Shown here: positions 10,241 to 24,100 of the stretch, in pieces | How the letters are laid out: every line of letters begins with the position of its first letter | How positions within the stretch are numbered: position 1 is the first letter of the stretch | Assembly (NCBI GenBank): GCA_048213135.1 | Contig: PS015058.1 | Span: 120,042-184,041, forward strand | Direction of reading: 5' to 3' | DNA length: 64,000 bases | From: Reclinomonas americana ATCC 50394 | Taxonomy: Eukaryota > Jakobida > Jakobea > Jakobida | Made by a program: the position numbers and the translations under genes | The notes under the pieces: generated by a model | The model's input: the letters and a program-made list of their open reading frames with translations, nothing else | What the model was told of the DNA's origin: nothing | Databases searched by the model: none

Positions 10241-12041
10241 GAGAGTTGCTGGTGTTGCGCGTCTGTCGCCCGACACGATCATGTCATATGGGCGGCACAC
10301 GTGGCTGCCTGTGTTCGCGTCACCTCTGCACGGCAGTAACTGCTGACACTGGCTCTGCTTTCACGCGACCAGCATGTNNNNNNNNNNNNNNNNNNNNNNN
10401 NNNNNNNNNNNNNNNNNNNNNNNNNNNNNNNNNNNNNNNNNNNNNNNNNNNNNNNNNNNNNNNNNNNNNNNNNNNNNNNNNNNNNNNNNNNNNNNNNNNN
10501 NNNNNNNNNNNNNNNNNNNNNNNNNNNNNNNNNNNNNNNNNNNNNNNNNNNNNNNNNNNNNNNNNNNNNNNNNNNNNNNNNNNNNNNNNNNNNNNNNNNN
10601 NNNNNNNNNNNNNNNNNNNNNNNNNNNNNNNNNNNNNNNNNNNNNNNNNNNNNNNNNNNNNNNNNNNNNNNNNNNNNNNNNNNNNNNNNNNNNNNNNNNN
10701 NNNNNNNNNNNNNNNNNNNNNNNNNNNNNNNNNNNNNNNNNNNNNNNNNNNNNNNNNNNNNNNNNNNNNNNNNNNNNNNNNNNNNNNNNNNNNNNNNNNN
10801 NNNNNNNNNNNNNNNNNNNNNNNNNNNNNNNNNNNNNNNNNNNNNNNNNNNNNNNNNNNNNNNNNNNNNNNNNNNNNNNNNNNNNNNNNNNNNNNNNNNN
10901 NNNNNNNNNNNNNNNNNNNNNNNNNNNNNNNNNNNNNNNNNNNNNNNNNNNNNNNNNNNNNNNNNNNNNNNNNNNNNNNNNNNNNNNNNNNNNNNNNNNN
11001 NNNNNNNNNNNNNNNNNNNNNNNNNNNNNNNNNNNNNNNNNNNNNNNNNNNNNNNNNNNNNNNNNNNNNNNNNNNNNNNNNNNNNNNNNNNNNNNNNNNN
11101 NNNNNNNNNNNNNNNNNNNNNNNNNNNNNNNNNNNNNNNNNNNNNNNNNNNNNNNNNNNNNNNNNNNNNNNNNNNNNNNNNNNNNNNNNNNNNNNNNNNN
11201 NNNNNNNNNNNNNNNNNNNNNNNNNNNNNNNNNNNNNNNNNNNNNNNNNNNNNNNNNNNNNNNNNNNNNNNNNNNNNNNNNNNNNNNNNNNNNNNNNNNN
11301 NNNNNNNNNNNNNNNNNNNNNNNNNNNNNNNNNNNNNNNNNNNNNNNNNNNNNNNTTGTTGTTGTTGTAAAGTACCTGCGTCTCCCTTCGCTGCTCACCC
11401 GAGACAGCAACTTCCACGAAGCTATATCACATTGAATGGACACGTGCAGGTGCTCCTGCCACTCTTCTCACGATTTCCGATGCGTTTCCCCACACACCAT
11501 CTACAGTTCGGAGTCGACCGTAGACCCGATCGATCGAATTTCTCATTTTTTCGCGCGCGCGCGCCGTCGGTGCGTCATCGTCGATCGACACCGTCACTTT
11601 CACGAACGCCACCTCTCTCTCACACACACACTCTCTCTCTCATCCACACACACCCCCACTCACGCACGCACACACAGAAAGGCACACAGAGAGGCAGGCA
11701 GTCGTTGTGTGTGTCAGTGTGAGAGCCAGCGAAATTTACCTGTGTCCAATTCGCGCGCGCTCTTTTCTCTCTCTCTCCCCCACTCTTCTCACTCTCTCTC
11801 TCTCCACACACTCTCTCCCCACCCTTCTGCACACATGCACACGCACTCTGCGTGGAGTTGCGCAATCGCATTTTCCACGTGTCACTCTGTCGGTTGCGTG
11901 TCCATTGACCCACACTTCAATCGAACACTCGGTGGAGTTTCTCCGCGGCGCCGGACCCGATTATTTACACTCACAACTCCTCGCGCGCGCGCACACACAG
12001 ACTCTCGCTCGCTTTTGCCGTCGCATCATTTTCGAGTCAGA
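10241..12041. other. Intergenic region with 978-N gap
   Basis: N from 10378 to 11355. The sequenced parts show CT/CA repeats (11610-11680, 11765-11830) and no exon I can support. The 3' part is the likely promoter and 5' UTR of the gene at 12042. Confidence 0.7.
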
Positions 12042-13824
12042 ATGGTGCGCACCTATCGACGAAAAGACAAGGAATTGCTCTCGTTGCGGTCACATCCACA
12101 CTACCATCATCATCATCATCACCACCACGCTGCGCATCACTCGGCCACCGGTCAACGAATCGAATCGTCGCGCTCGCCACCGCATGTCGTCGTCTCGTCA
12201 GCGCTGTCCGCCGCCGCTGACTCATCATCGCCGGCCTCTCCGACGACTCCGCCCGTGTCGACCACCTCGTCATCCTCGTCTTTGACCACTCGACTGAGCA
12301 CGCGAGCCTCTTCTGCTGCGGCTGCGGCTGCCACTGCCGTTTCGACACCGACTTCTACGCAGGGGCGTGCTTCACGGCAGACGCGGCGTGTAAAGGTTAT
12401 TTTGATATGGAGCTGTGGTGTGTGAGAGCGATTCTGCATGCTCACATTTGGCACGCGGTTGGGGTGTTGTGTTTGCGCAGATTGAGGAGTCGACGCCAAC
12501 TCCAACTCCCTCGTCGTCCACGACGACGCCAGTACCCACGAGGCGGCGAGTGTCAAGTGGAACCGCTGCTGCTGCTGCTGCTGCCACGCCAATGGAGGAG
12601 GATGCTGAAGTTGGTGGAAAGGCGCCGTTGGAGGACGAGGATGTGGTCGTGGAGGAACAGGAACAAGAAGAGGAAGAGGAGGAGGAGGAGGAGGAGGAAG
12701 AAAGTGGGGGAGTGGCGATGGATGCCGACGATGACGATGGCGAGTATCGCGACGATGGCGATGATGAGGAGGAGGAGGAAGAGGAGGAGGACGATGACGC
12801 CACCATGGACGAGGAGGACGACGTGGAGGCGCAGATTGTGGCACGACGTGGATCGGCGGCCGAAAGAAGGCGTGCGCAATCCGCCTCAACTCCCTCCGCT
12901 ACCACCACGACGTTTGATTCGGTCGAACCCCCGTCAACTCCCACGCCGTTGGCGGCGACCGCCACAACACCCATACCCGGCTCCACTCCGTCATCGAACA
13001 GGCATCATCGCTCACGTGGCAGCGGTGAGGACGACGACGAGTTTGTGTTGGCCGGCAGCAGCGACGAGTCCGACGAGGAGTACCGGCCACGGGGCCGCGG
13101 GCACGTCTCGTCTCGCTACTCGACGCGACACAGTTCCGGGAATATCAGCGGCGGCGACGACCCTGCCGGCGCCTCCTCGTCCACCGATCAGAGTGGCTAT
13201 CAGCGGCCGACCGAGGCCGAGGAGCTGCGCCAGCGGCGGCTGAATGCGCTGCGGAGGTTGACGGTGATGGATTTGGAGTCGATCGCGCAGCGGTACAACG
13301 TGCAGCCGGTGTCGGGCTTCCACCAACAACTACACGGACCGCCGCACGCGCACCACCCGCACCCGTACTCCCGCAAGGAATCTCTGGTGATTGCGCTGGT
13401 GGATCACGGCGTGGATCCGTACGTGGAGCGCAAGCGGCTCATGTCGACACCGCGCACACCCGCGTCGGCTCCGGTGGCCGCTCGCCAGCCCGTCCAGGCA
13501 CCACCATCGCTGCAGCAGTACCAGCCGACCTTCTTGCCGCCACCACCACCTTCATCATCATCGCAACAACAACCATCGTCATCGGCTGCTGGGGCTCCGC
13601 TGTCGCACGGCGCCTCCCACCTCCGTCACCATCACCCGCATCACCTGCACAACCACCACCCGCATCAGCACGTGGCGCCGATTGCCCACCAGTACCAGGT
13701 CATGCCACTGATGACCATTTGCGGACCCGTCGGCACCTCCAGTCCACCAGTGTCGTCGCTGTCGCGTCTGCGAGGTGTCATGTCTTCGCTGCTGGAGGAT
13801 TTGGTCGGCTCCAATGACGACTGA
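12042..13824 (+). CDS. His-rich, acidic protein with SAP-like motif
   Basis: Two exons, 12042-12395 and 12481-13824, phase 0, give 565 residues. The first 118 residues hold a seven-His run and Ser/Thr/Ala-rich sequence. Exon 2 carries a long Glu/Asp tract (nt 12595-12830) with poly-Glu runs. Then comes a helix-extension-helix stretch RRLTVMDLESIAQRYNV ... KESLVIALVDHGV (nt 13250-13410) that resembles the SAP DNA-binding motif. The C-terminus is Pro/Gln/Ser-rich with a His-rich patch (13618-13675) and ends SLLEDLVGSNDD. The composition fits a nuclear, chromatin- or RNA-associated protein, but no full domain is certain. The start is the first ATG after the CT-rich leader. Confidence 0.75.
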
Positions 13825-14173
13825 GGGAAGAGGATACGGGAAGGCCTCTTTTGTGTACCGTATTTCCTCTCTGTGCATGTGTTCTCTTTCTTTTTTTTTA
13901 TTCCACGCTGCTGCTGCTTACTGTTGTTTCGCTGCTCCATGTACCAAATCTTGTGTGTTCTTTTAGTCTTTGTTGTCTCGCCTGCTTCTTCCTCGTTTTT
14001 TCCCCCACCCGCTGTCGGAAGTGTGCGTGCCTTGACCAAGGCCGTGTGTCGCTTGCGCTCTTTAGGTCAATCTGTTCTCGTCTCGGTGGTGGTGGCAACC
14101 CGCCGGGCGGCAGATTAAGTGTACTGTCAAAAAGTGTTTATCACGCTAGCATTGATCAATTCTGTGGTGTCTC
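13825..14173. other. 3' intergenic region between convergent genes
   Basis: T- and CT-rich DNA between two convergent stop codons. It contains presumably both 3' UTRs. No exon is visible and no canonical AATAAA was noticed. Confidence 0.6.
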
Positions 14174-14796
14174 TCATGTCCACCGCTGTTGCTTGTGGCA
14201 TGCGGGATTGGCATCGGCCGCGTCGCCGACGGGCAGTTGCACGCTCCCGGCGGCGGGCAAATTGAGGCGCGCAATCTCGCTCACGTCGTTGGTGAACCAC
14301 ACGTCCTCCTGCGACAACGTCTTCCACTGGCGGTCGATTTCGACAATCTGCGCGAGGCGGCGTGAGGAAGGTCGGGGTGGCAGGAAAGGCGTGCGATTCT
14401 CAGCGCAACGTTGCACTGCGTCTTCGGGTCTAGCTTGTATCGTGCATCCACGTCCCAGTAGTATTGCTCACGCCAGTACACGGCGCGAGTGGGTCCCTGT
14501 CGGTCAAAGTGCGACCACTGGTGTAACAGCGCAGTGAGTGGCAGAGCAGCAGGAGAGGGAGAGGGAGAGGGAGAGGGAGAGGGAGAGGGAGAGGGAGAGG
14601 GAGAGGGAGAGGGAGAGGGAGAGGAGAGGAGAGGGAGAGGGAGAGGAGAGGAGAGGAGAGGAGAGGAGAGGAGAGGAGAGGAGAGGAGAGGAGGAGGAGG
14701 AGAGAGAGAGAGAGGAGGAGGAGAGGAGAGAGAGAGAGGAGAGAGAGGAGAGGAGAGGAGAGGAGAGGAGAGAGAGGAGAGAGAGAGAGAGAGAGA

Positions 14797-14842
<46 letters not shown>

Positions 14843-16365
14843 CACAACGAACCAGCCACGCGAGCTTCACTTCTTGCGATTCCGGTGACTCTGGCGGCTG
14901 TGCATGAAGGTGAGCACTACAAAAATCGACAGAATGTAGGACTGCCGTTCTTCCAGCACCTGCTTGAGCTCGGCAATCAGGTTGCGCACTCGGTTGCGCG
15001 AGAACAGCTCTTCCATGCCTCGGAACACCGACATTTCGTGTCCCTCGGTGTCGATCTTTGCCTGCAGGCGCTTGACACTCAACTGCCACGAACAGCACAC
15101 TTTTCGGAGAATGAGGGCGCACGTACCAGCAGCACATCCTCGTGCACCACATCGGAGATGGCCAGCGATTCGACAGGACCGTTGGCATCCGGCTTCATGA
15201 CAGTCTCCATGGATCCGTGACCCTCCTGACAAAGCACAGAGGGATAAGGACATGAGACAGTCGCACTCTTCTCTCTCCCTCTCTTTTCCCTCCTTCCCCT
15301 TCTACCCCCCTCCCTCCTTTCGCTCACCGACTGCAAACTATACCGCTTGCCACTGCGCTCCGACACGGCATTCTCAAACACCTTCACTCGATCGCCGACA
15401 CGATTGAGATCGGCGTTGAACTGCATACCACAATTATGTGAGCGTCACTTCCTGAAACCACGAGAGAAGAGCGAGACGCACCTTGATCAAGAAGATCCCG
15501 TCGGCAGTCGGCTCAAACATGTACACGCGGCAGCCATACGACGCCGCCATCAGACCAAAGTAGCCAGCATACGCCTGCACGATATCAGCATCACTGAACC
15601 CAAGCGCGCTTTTCCAGGCGACACGAAACTCCAATGTCCAGCACAAGCGGAGGCGGCGACTGCGACGAGCAGCCTTGCGAGAGGATACGATGCACAATCG
15701 CAGTCTCCGTCTGCGCCCACATGCCGCTCCGGATCATCATCTATCCATCCCAGCTCAGCAACTGACAGGACGACTTCTCCTCTCCCCGCTCACGACGCAA
15801 CTCGATGCGCATCGACCTGCGGCGGCAACGCCATCACAAACGACGGCGATGTACGCATCGTGGCGAGCTGCAAAATGGGTTCGGCCACACGCAGCGAGCT
15901 CGCCACCCAATCCACCCGTTTCCGCGCCTTTTCCACTGCTTCCGCCCTGCTCGCCCTCACGCGCACCTGCAACGCACGCAACACCGCCACGGGTATACCC
16001 GCAGACGGCGACACAAGCATCTCCTCCAGAACGGATTCATTGTCGCCGAGTGCGCTCAGAGACAACACGCCCTTTGTGTGTGTTCTTCCGTAAATATGCG
16101 ACATGATTTGGCGGGAATGCGCATGCGCAAAAAGACGAAACTCGTGAGGTGAGCGCTTGTGTGAGTGGCGCCATGCTCGCGACTGGCCAGTCGTTGTCCG
16201 CAGCCAGTTGCGCCAGTGTTGCCTCCATTGACACTTTTAAGAGAGTGAAAGTGTGAGAGAAAGAAAGAGTGAGTTTTTCCTTTTGCGCGCGCATTGCTCA
16301 CCAGAGGCGCTGCATGTCAGCACCACCAGCGACAGCACAACGCAGACGAGTGTCACGCGCTGCAT
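14174..16365 (-). CDS. FkbM-family methyltransferase, secreted or membrane-anchored
   Basis: Ten exons on the minus strand join without a phase break: 16302-16365, 16142-16233, 15817-16071, 15630-15740, 15482-15574, 15328-15420, 15127-15225, 14960-15061, 14410-14517 and 14174-14347. The product is 396 residues. The first exon encodes a signal peptide or signal anchor (MQRVTLVCVVLSLVVLTCSA). The core has the FkbM signature order: VLDIGAYAGYFGLMAA (SAM-binding loop), VYMFEPTADG, FNADLNRV, then AKIDTEGHEMSVFRG and LIAELK. FkbM proteins are SAM-dependent methyltransferases, often acting on sugar hydroxyls; the signal sequence suggests action in the secretory route. The substrate is unknown. Every junction falls where the family alignment needs it. 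The intron at 14518-14959 holds GA and CA arrays. The gene is divergent from the Clu gene, 152 bp apart. Confidence 0.85.
14540..14838. repeat. GA/GGA array followed by CA array in an intron
   Basis: A GAGAGG hexamer array (14553-14625), GAGGA pentamers (14630-14700), GA tracts and then an 18-mer CA run (14800-14838). All are within the eighth intron of the methyltransferase gene. Confidence 0.95.
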
Positions 16366-16517
16366 GTCTCTCTCTCACAAAGTGTTTGCGTGTGACAATT
16401 GCGCTCGAGCACGTCTGTCCACTGTCCCGTCGTCGTCATCGAGTGTGTGTGTGTTGCCCCTCCGCCCTCCCGCGTCCGGTCTCATGGACTTGGGTGGTGC
16501 GTCTCGCGCATACAGAC
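16366..16517. promoter_or_regulatory. Short bidirectional promoter region
   Basis: Only 152 bp separate the divergent start codons of the methyltransferase and the Clu-domain gene, so both promoters must overlap here or lie in first introns. No TATA box is evident. Confidence 0.5.
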
Positions 16518-18045
16518 ATGAAACGCAAAAAAGGAAAAAACGCAGGCGGAAGAGATCCGCCATGTCGACTCCCTCTCTTTCTCCTCACACACACTCTCTC
16601 ACTCTGCCTCTCTCTCTCTCTGCCTCTCTCTCTCTCTCTCTCTCACTTTCCGACTTCAACGATGTCTTATTTCTCATTGATTTTTCATGCAGGTGTGCAA
16701 AAGTTGAGAGAGGGCCTCCGCCTGCTCAAGTACGGTCGCAAGGGAAAGCCACACAAGCGCATTTTCCGGTTAATCGAGGATGACTCGATCCTCGTGTGGG
16801 ATTCATCCAACAAATCGCGAGATGAAAGTGCAGGTTTGTGAGGCACCTTGAGTCGCCTCTCTCTCCTGTCTCTCCTCCTCCTCCTCTTCCTCATCCACAG
16901 TCTGTAGTTCCTCCTCCTTGTGCTTCTTCTTCTCCCCCTTCTTCTCCTCTTCTTCTTCTTGTTCTTCTTCTCCTCCTTCTCCTCCTTCTTCTCATCCTTC
17001 TCCTCCTTCGCATCATCCTCCTCCTCGTCGTCCTTCTCTTCCTTCTCGTCTTTCTTCTTCTCCTGTTTCTCCTCCTCTTCCTTCTCTCCTCCTCATTCTT
17101 CTTGCTCTTCTTCTTCTTCTTCTCCTCTTCCTCCTCCTCCTCCTCTTCCTCCTCCTCCTCATCCACTTCCTCCTCCAGTGCTGTTGAATCAAGTCGACAA
17201 CATCTTGTTGGGAAGGCGCACGGAGGTTTTCAAGCGACGCAAGGATGGAGTATCGGAGGATTTGTGCTTTTCGTTGCAGTTTGGCACCGGATCGAAGAAC
17301 ACGTTGGATCTGGCGTGCGAGAGTGTGGAGCAGCGCAAGATTATCACCGATACGCTGATTGCGCTGGTGCGCATCAATAAGGACACGTTGTCGCTGTTGA
17401 GTGTGTCGCTGCCGCTGCGGAGATCGTCGGCGGTCTCGTCGCCCTCGTCGCTGTCGTCATCGGCACCGCTGTCGTCGTCGTCCTCCTCGTCCTCGTCGTC
17501 ACCACCGTCGGGGAGTGGTGGGTCGGGATCGTCGCTTGGCGGTGGAGTCGGTGGCAACGGGGCGACTGGCAGCAGTGGCGGAAGTGGAGGTGGGAGCATT
17601 CAGGCGTATGCGGAGCAGGCGGTCAGTGAGCTGTTTGCCGATCTGGACGATCTCGATCCACACATTCAGTTCCAGGCGCTGTCGACGCTCGTGGTGCTGT
17701 GCGAGAGATCCGAGGGTGAGAGACGGCGGCGGGCGAATGATGGCTTCAAGCTCATGCTCATATCTCTCTCTCACACATTCAGGTCAAACCGGCGCCGTCA
17801 TGCCCACCATTCTGTCGATGCCGTTTGCGCCGCTGCTGCATTTTATCTCGCAACACGTGGACCTGGCATTTGTGTTGCAATCGTTGCGATTGGTGGCGGC
17901 CCTGTGCCGCACCTTCCAGGGCAAGGCCAAGCTCGTGTCGGAGAATTTCGTGCGCAAGATCTGCAAGCTCAAGTCGCAGCATCCGCTGGCGCGGCGGCGT
18001 GCCGTCGAGATTTTGGGCGCGCTGGTTTCGCTGGGTGAGTCATGA

Positions 18046-18110
<65 letters not shown>

Positions 18111-21100
18111 ACAGTTTCGCCAGATTATTTCTCTCCTCTCGCGCTTTGCTTTCTCTCACTCACACTTTCGTTGCAGGACTTTCTCTCTCTTCCTCAGCAC
18201 TTTATTTGTCTCTCTCACGCTCGTCACTTTATTTCTCACGTCTTTCGCGCTTGGCTTCTCTCGCATGCACCTTGCTCCATGTTCTCTCTCACTTCTCTTT
18301 CTCTCTCTTTCTCTCACTCACACTCTGCACACATAATTTTTCTCTCTTCCTCACCACTTTGTTTCTCTCTCTGTCTCTCTTTCTCCTTTTGTCTCTCACT
18401 TTCGTCACGTTTTTTTCTCTCTTCCTTTGCGCTTTGCTTCCTCTCTCTGACTCTCTCCCTCCCTCTCACACTTTCGTCACAATTGTTTCTTTTCTTTCGC
18501 ACTTTACTTCTCTCTTTGTCTCTCTGCCTTTCCCTTTCTCTCTCTCTCACACTTTCATCACTTTGTTTTCTCTGTTCTCTGCATCTTGTTGTCTCTCTCC
18601 CTCCCCCCTCTTCGTCGCATCATTCTCATCTCTCGCGCTTTGCTTTCTTTCTCCTCCCTCTCTTTCTCACGCTGCCTCCCTCCCTCCCTTTCTCCCTCCC
18701 TTCCCCCCCTTCCTCTCCCTTACCCCCTTCTTCCCCCTTCCCAGACGAGTTCGTGGGGGTGGTGGTGGCGGAGGGCGGTGTGAGCTTCCTGCTGCAAGTG
18801 ATCGAGGCAGATGCACACGAAGAGACGCGTGTGTCGGCGCTGCGGTGCTTGCTGGACGTGGCCTCGTCGATGCACGCCGACACACTCATTCCGACCAACA
18901 CGCTGCCGATTTTGTTGGAGATGATTTTGGCGTACGATCCGCAAGAGAACGAGCCACTGGAGAGTGTGTTGCTGGCGGAGAAGGTGTTGTCGCGTCTTGG
19001 CGACGGTGTGCTGGTGCCCGACGAGGCTGTCGAGCGCGACGAGGCCATTTATCAGCGTATCGATCGCTTTGGGCGCATGTCGCCGAACCAGACGTTGCTG
19101 ACGCTGCTGCGATTGGCCATGCTGGCCGCCGAGGACTCCAATCTGCGCACTCTGCAAGACCGTGGCCTATTTTCGAAACTGCGGCCCGTCATCAAGCACT
19201 CGAACCCTTCGCGTCGACTGGCCACACGCATCATGTCGTACTTTGTGGACTCGAAAGGTCTGTCAGCCTTTGTCATTACGGCGGCGTCTCGCTGTATGGA
19301 GTTTCTCACCTTGCTGGCACAGAGAAAGCGTCGCAGCAGGCGGAGGATGGAGAGGATGCCGACGCATTGATTGCGTTCTTCAAGGACGGACTGGAGCAGG
19401 ACGATGAGGAGATTCAGTTTATTTCGCTGAACAGCTTCCTCTTTATGAGCAGCGTTTGTGCGTCACCATTGTCTGATGGCGCTTGATGAGCGTCTCCTCA
19501 CTCCTTTCCTTCTTTGCATCCCCCCAGTGCCGCTCAAGCGCAAGATTGTGCTGAGTGGCGTGATTCCGTCGCTGTGGCTGCTGACCAAGGGCAACGACGT
19601 GCGTGTGGTGGAGAGCACGTTCCAGGTGTTGAACAAGTTGGCGGGATTGGAGAATGTGTCGCCAAAGGTCTCGAGGCGTGGTCTCTACCCGTTCTTGGAC
19701 ATTGCAACAGTGTGCGCCAACAACGAGGAGCTGGCCGAGAAAGTCATTCACACCATGATGTGCATGCGGACTATCAGTTGCGTCGAGCGTGATACGCACG
19801 TCGCACTGAGTGCTCGTTGATCTCACTGCCGAGCTCACCACAGGTGCCGACGCGCATCGCACACTGCTCGAGTTTGCCGCCACCATGTTGCAATCCAAGT
19901 CCAACACCATTCGGAAGAACGTGTGCTACCTCCTCGGCACATTCTACCTCCGCGGTGCGTGGATGAGTAGTTCTTGAAGATGTCTTCTTCTATGAAGGCT
20001 GACTCTCCTCGCGCGCAGAGGCCAGTCGAGATCTGGAGCGAGTGCTGTCGGAGCGAGTGAAGGGCACTGTTGTGCGCAACCATTTCGCCCTGGACGCTGG
20101 ATGGATCGTGTACACCAACACACTGGTGCCGTGATTCGCTGCCTTTCATCTTCTTTTTTGCTTCCTCATTCACTTTGGTGGCCCGCAGATGGAGGAAATG
20201 GTCCGTGCATCGTCGGCCTTTGCGCCGTACGTGGTGGTACACATGGGCAGTGGAGCACCCAATGCCGTGCCGCGCTACATGCTCGCGCCACCCGATGTGG
20301 CCACCAGCGTCATTGGTGTGTTCTATCGCACACACACACACGTCTCTTCTTTACTATCCACTCACGATCCGACTTGCACGCAGAGATGCGACTGCGAATC
20401 AGCGAGTGCATGCGTCTTCTCGGCAGTGCCCTCCGCTCCCGCGCTTCCACTCGCTGGATCGACTCAATGGAGCGGGCGCGCGATCTGCCCTCCGAAACCC
20501 TCTCGCAGCGTGTATCACGGTTTGTGTCACTACCGCAGAGGCATAGTGGCGGTCGTCGTGCAGTGCTGACCGTGCCGGGGTGTCGTAGATCAATTGAGAT
20601 GCGAAGCGTGCGCGACGAGTTCTTCAGCCACTGCACCACCAAGGCCTCGACCATAATCAACGAGCTTTCACTGCCGGCGGACCGTCGCTCTGTCAACTCG
20701 TTCGCGTTGCCGAATCGACGTCTGGTAAGACAGAGTGCAGTGCTTGCGTGTGTATGCAGTCGTGCTTATTTACTCTGCACGCCAGGTGTACTACGACGAC
20801 GGCATCATGTACATGGTGTGCTCGCTGTCGGAGGACGAGCGAAAAGGTTTGGTGGTCGAGGGATTGCATGTCGAACTGAACATTTGAGTTGACTCCTTAT
20901 GGTTACCCACAGCGTGCAAAAACGAGATCAAGGCTCTCGATCTCGTGATTCAGGCCAGCGTCGAGGAACTCACTGTGCCACTGGCGTGTGTGGTGGACTA
21001 TGTTGGCATTGTTGTCTTGTGCATGTCATTGTGAGTGGCCTTCCCCACTTATATCTCTCTATGGGTCACATTCTCACGTCCATTCAGCGTTGCCATCAAC

Positions 21101-24100
21101 GATCACACGACATTGTTTGCCGGTCTCGACAACCCGCGATCACCGTTTGAGTTGTCGGCCGACGCATTCGCACCCCTGGATGCACTCGGACGCGAGCTCG
21201 GTCTCAAGATCCACATGGTCGGCTTTGGCGAGAACCGCCACTCGGTGTCGGTGCCTGCTGACCTCGAGTTGCACGCGCTGCTGAAGGCACCCGATCTGCC
21301 CTCCTCCAAGTCCATCATCTTCAATGTGGGCCGCCTGATGCCCCCAGAGGCTCCCGGCATTTTGGCACCGCCTCGGTACTGCGTGTGTCCTTTTCGCATC
21401 CCGGACTCCCCCTGTGCTCACTGTCTGCTGCAGGAGTGTGAGCTCTGTCAACTACAGATTACTGCGTCGCGAGTTTGTACAGTCGTGGAAATCTCGCCTA
21501 AGTCCCGATGCGTTTGTCGGTTTTGGATACGATCGTGCTGGCGAGCATCAACGAGATGTGGTGGCAGCGACTGTGCACTTGCGTGACGTTGCGTGCTTCA
21601 CTCCCACTACTTGTTGTCTTGCCTGTGTGCGTGCTTATGCGCTGCTGCAGGAGGTGATTCCCAATGCGGCTGCCGTGCTGTCACACATGGCGACGGGCGT
21701 CGATGTGACGAATGTGCTGCATGAGATGGGCGTCAATCTGCGCCACATGGGTCTCGTCCGCACTCTCGTGTCATCTCCCGATATGCGCAGTCGTCTCCTG
21801 GCCGAGATGATTGCGCGCACGGCCAAGTGCGTGCTGGCCTCGGCACTTGCGCAGTCCGAGTTTGCTGGTGACGAGCGCACCTACAAGACCGAGGCCGTGA
21901 AGATCCTCAACAATCTCCTGGGTGTGGGACCGTACACGCTCGAGGAGTGGCAGGTGAGAGGGTTTATGGGATGGCCTTCCGTGTGGAACGCGTGGCGCTT
22001 ATTCGACTCGCAGATTGTGAAAGAGATCATGGTCGACAAATTCCACAGTGCGCTGACGCCGGCCGAGTTCGAGCGCAGCTTCGATTTGAGGAAACAGGTC
22101 GGTGGTCGTCGGGGGTTTCAATGCTTGGAATCGTGGTGCTCATGCAGTCTGCTTCTCCTCTCCCACGCAGATCAATCGTCTCATGCTTGGTGAGCTGCTG
22201 GAGCGCGAACTCGGCATTGTGTTCCGCCGCGACGCTGTGGAAAAGTACCTCGTGGATCCCAACCTGCTGGATACGGAGTCGCCGTTCTCCGACAGTGACA
22301 TCCAGCCCGTGCGCGTCAAGGTTTGCCCCTCTGTGAGTGGTTGGCAGCGCCTTGCGTATCATCATTGTGACTTCTCCACAGTTGCTGCGCTACGACGAGG
22401 AAGATGCCGTGTTCCAGATGATGCGCAAGGAGAGGAGATTACTCACGGACTTGCTGCCGACGCCTAACACTGGTGCGCGTGTTTGTGTGTGCTGGTCATC
22501 ATTGGAGGGGCGAGTGACTCACAGCATGCCTGCAGATGTGACCAAGCTGCCCGAGAATATCATCAAGTGCATCCTTCGCTTCACAAGATGTCAGACGGTG
22601 TTTGCTCTGGCATCTGCTGGTGTTGGCTCCCATTCGCACTTGGCTCTCCTTCGTGAGGCGTGGAAGTGCTATGCGGGCTTGTACCGGCCCGACTTGTTGC
22701 ACGCCATGAGTGAGAAGATTGTTGCGTGCCATTCATCTTTTCCACTCCTCTTCCCACTGCTGTTTCGTGCCTGACTGACGTGGCACACGCACAGCGCGAG
22801 CTCGAGTCCAGTGAATTGGTCTTGTCGCACGAGCGACGATTCAACCTGCAGGCCGACACGGAGACGTATCTCGGCTTGGCGCGCGGTCTCACTGCCACCA
22901 ATGTGGCGTCGCTGATGTTGCGATGATTTGATGGACTCGTTATTTTTCAGTTGTGATTGTGCTCATCCCATGTCTCTCATTCGCCGACAGTGCCGCCATG
23001 GAGAACATGCGCGTCATTGGCTATGCCACCGATCTTTACGCGCACAAACTAGTGCAGGCCGCGTGCTTGTCGATCCAGAACCCGTCGGCCGTGACCGCTG
23101 CAGACTTGGCACCGGGCATTGACTTGCTGCAGCGAGGCATGAGCGCGGCGCCGTTCAACTCGGAGATTCAAATGGTAACGCTGAGGTGGCGACGGCTGCT
23201 AGGATGATTTAGAAGTCGACTGACGTGTGTTTTGTACAGATGACGATTGAGCGCATTTTCGACATTTTCCCTCGACCGAGTTCGATTGGCCCGGTGAAGA
23301 GTCTGGACTCGCTGCAGAGTTTGCTCGGCAAGGTGACTGACTCGGCCGAGATTCCCGTCAGTTCCACCGATGTGCGTACTCTCTGTTGTCTGCCTGCTTC
23401 CGCACGACAGTACTTTACTGACTGTTTGTCACGACGAGCAGCTGAGTGTCACTCGTTGGTCTCTGGTGCTCGAGTCCGTCAAGGCGCAGTTGGGCGACAG
23501 CGACGTGACGATTGCATTCCTGCTGCTGTTCTCCGAGCACTACTTGGCCATGGGCGAGCAGCACCAGGCGGTGGATTTGGCGACGAGCGCGCTGGCGATG
23601 GTGCGGATTGCGAGTCTCCCCCAACCTCGTGCTCCTTCCCTCACCACTCGTGCAGTACTCGAAGCGCTACCCCAATCAGTGGACCAAGAACATCTTGTAT
23701 GCGCACTGCCACCGTGCACTCGGCGCCGCCAACATGACGGTGGACGAGCGTCGCGCCATTGAGTCATTGCGAAACGTGCGTCACATATCTTCTCTCCGCT
23801 TCTGCTCGCTTTCTCCTTGGCTGACAAGGTGTTTCTGCATGTGCAGTCGCTCGACGCCTACCGCTATCTCGGTCGCGATGTGTCATCATCTGGTCGATCG
23901 ACGCTCAAAAAGTATGAGCACATGACTTGCATTCTGTTGCAGCTGACGCTGATTCATGAAGGCTCGCCGAACTCGTTTGCCGAGTTTGATCTTGTTGCGT
24001 CTTGATTCGTCTGTGGGTCGGCCTCGGTCAACATGCGTCTCACCCGCTGCCCGCGTGCACAATGTAGCTGAACGAGTCGCTGGCCGAGTACCGCGACTCG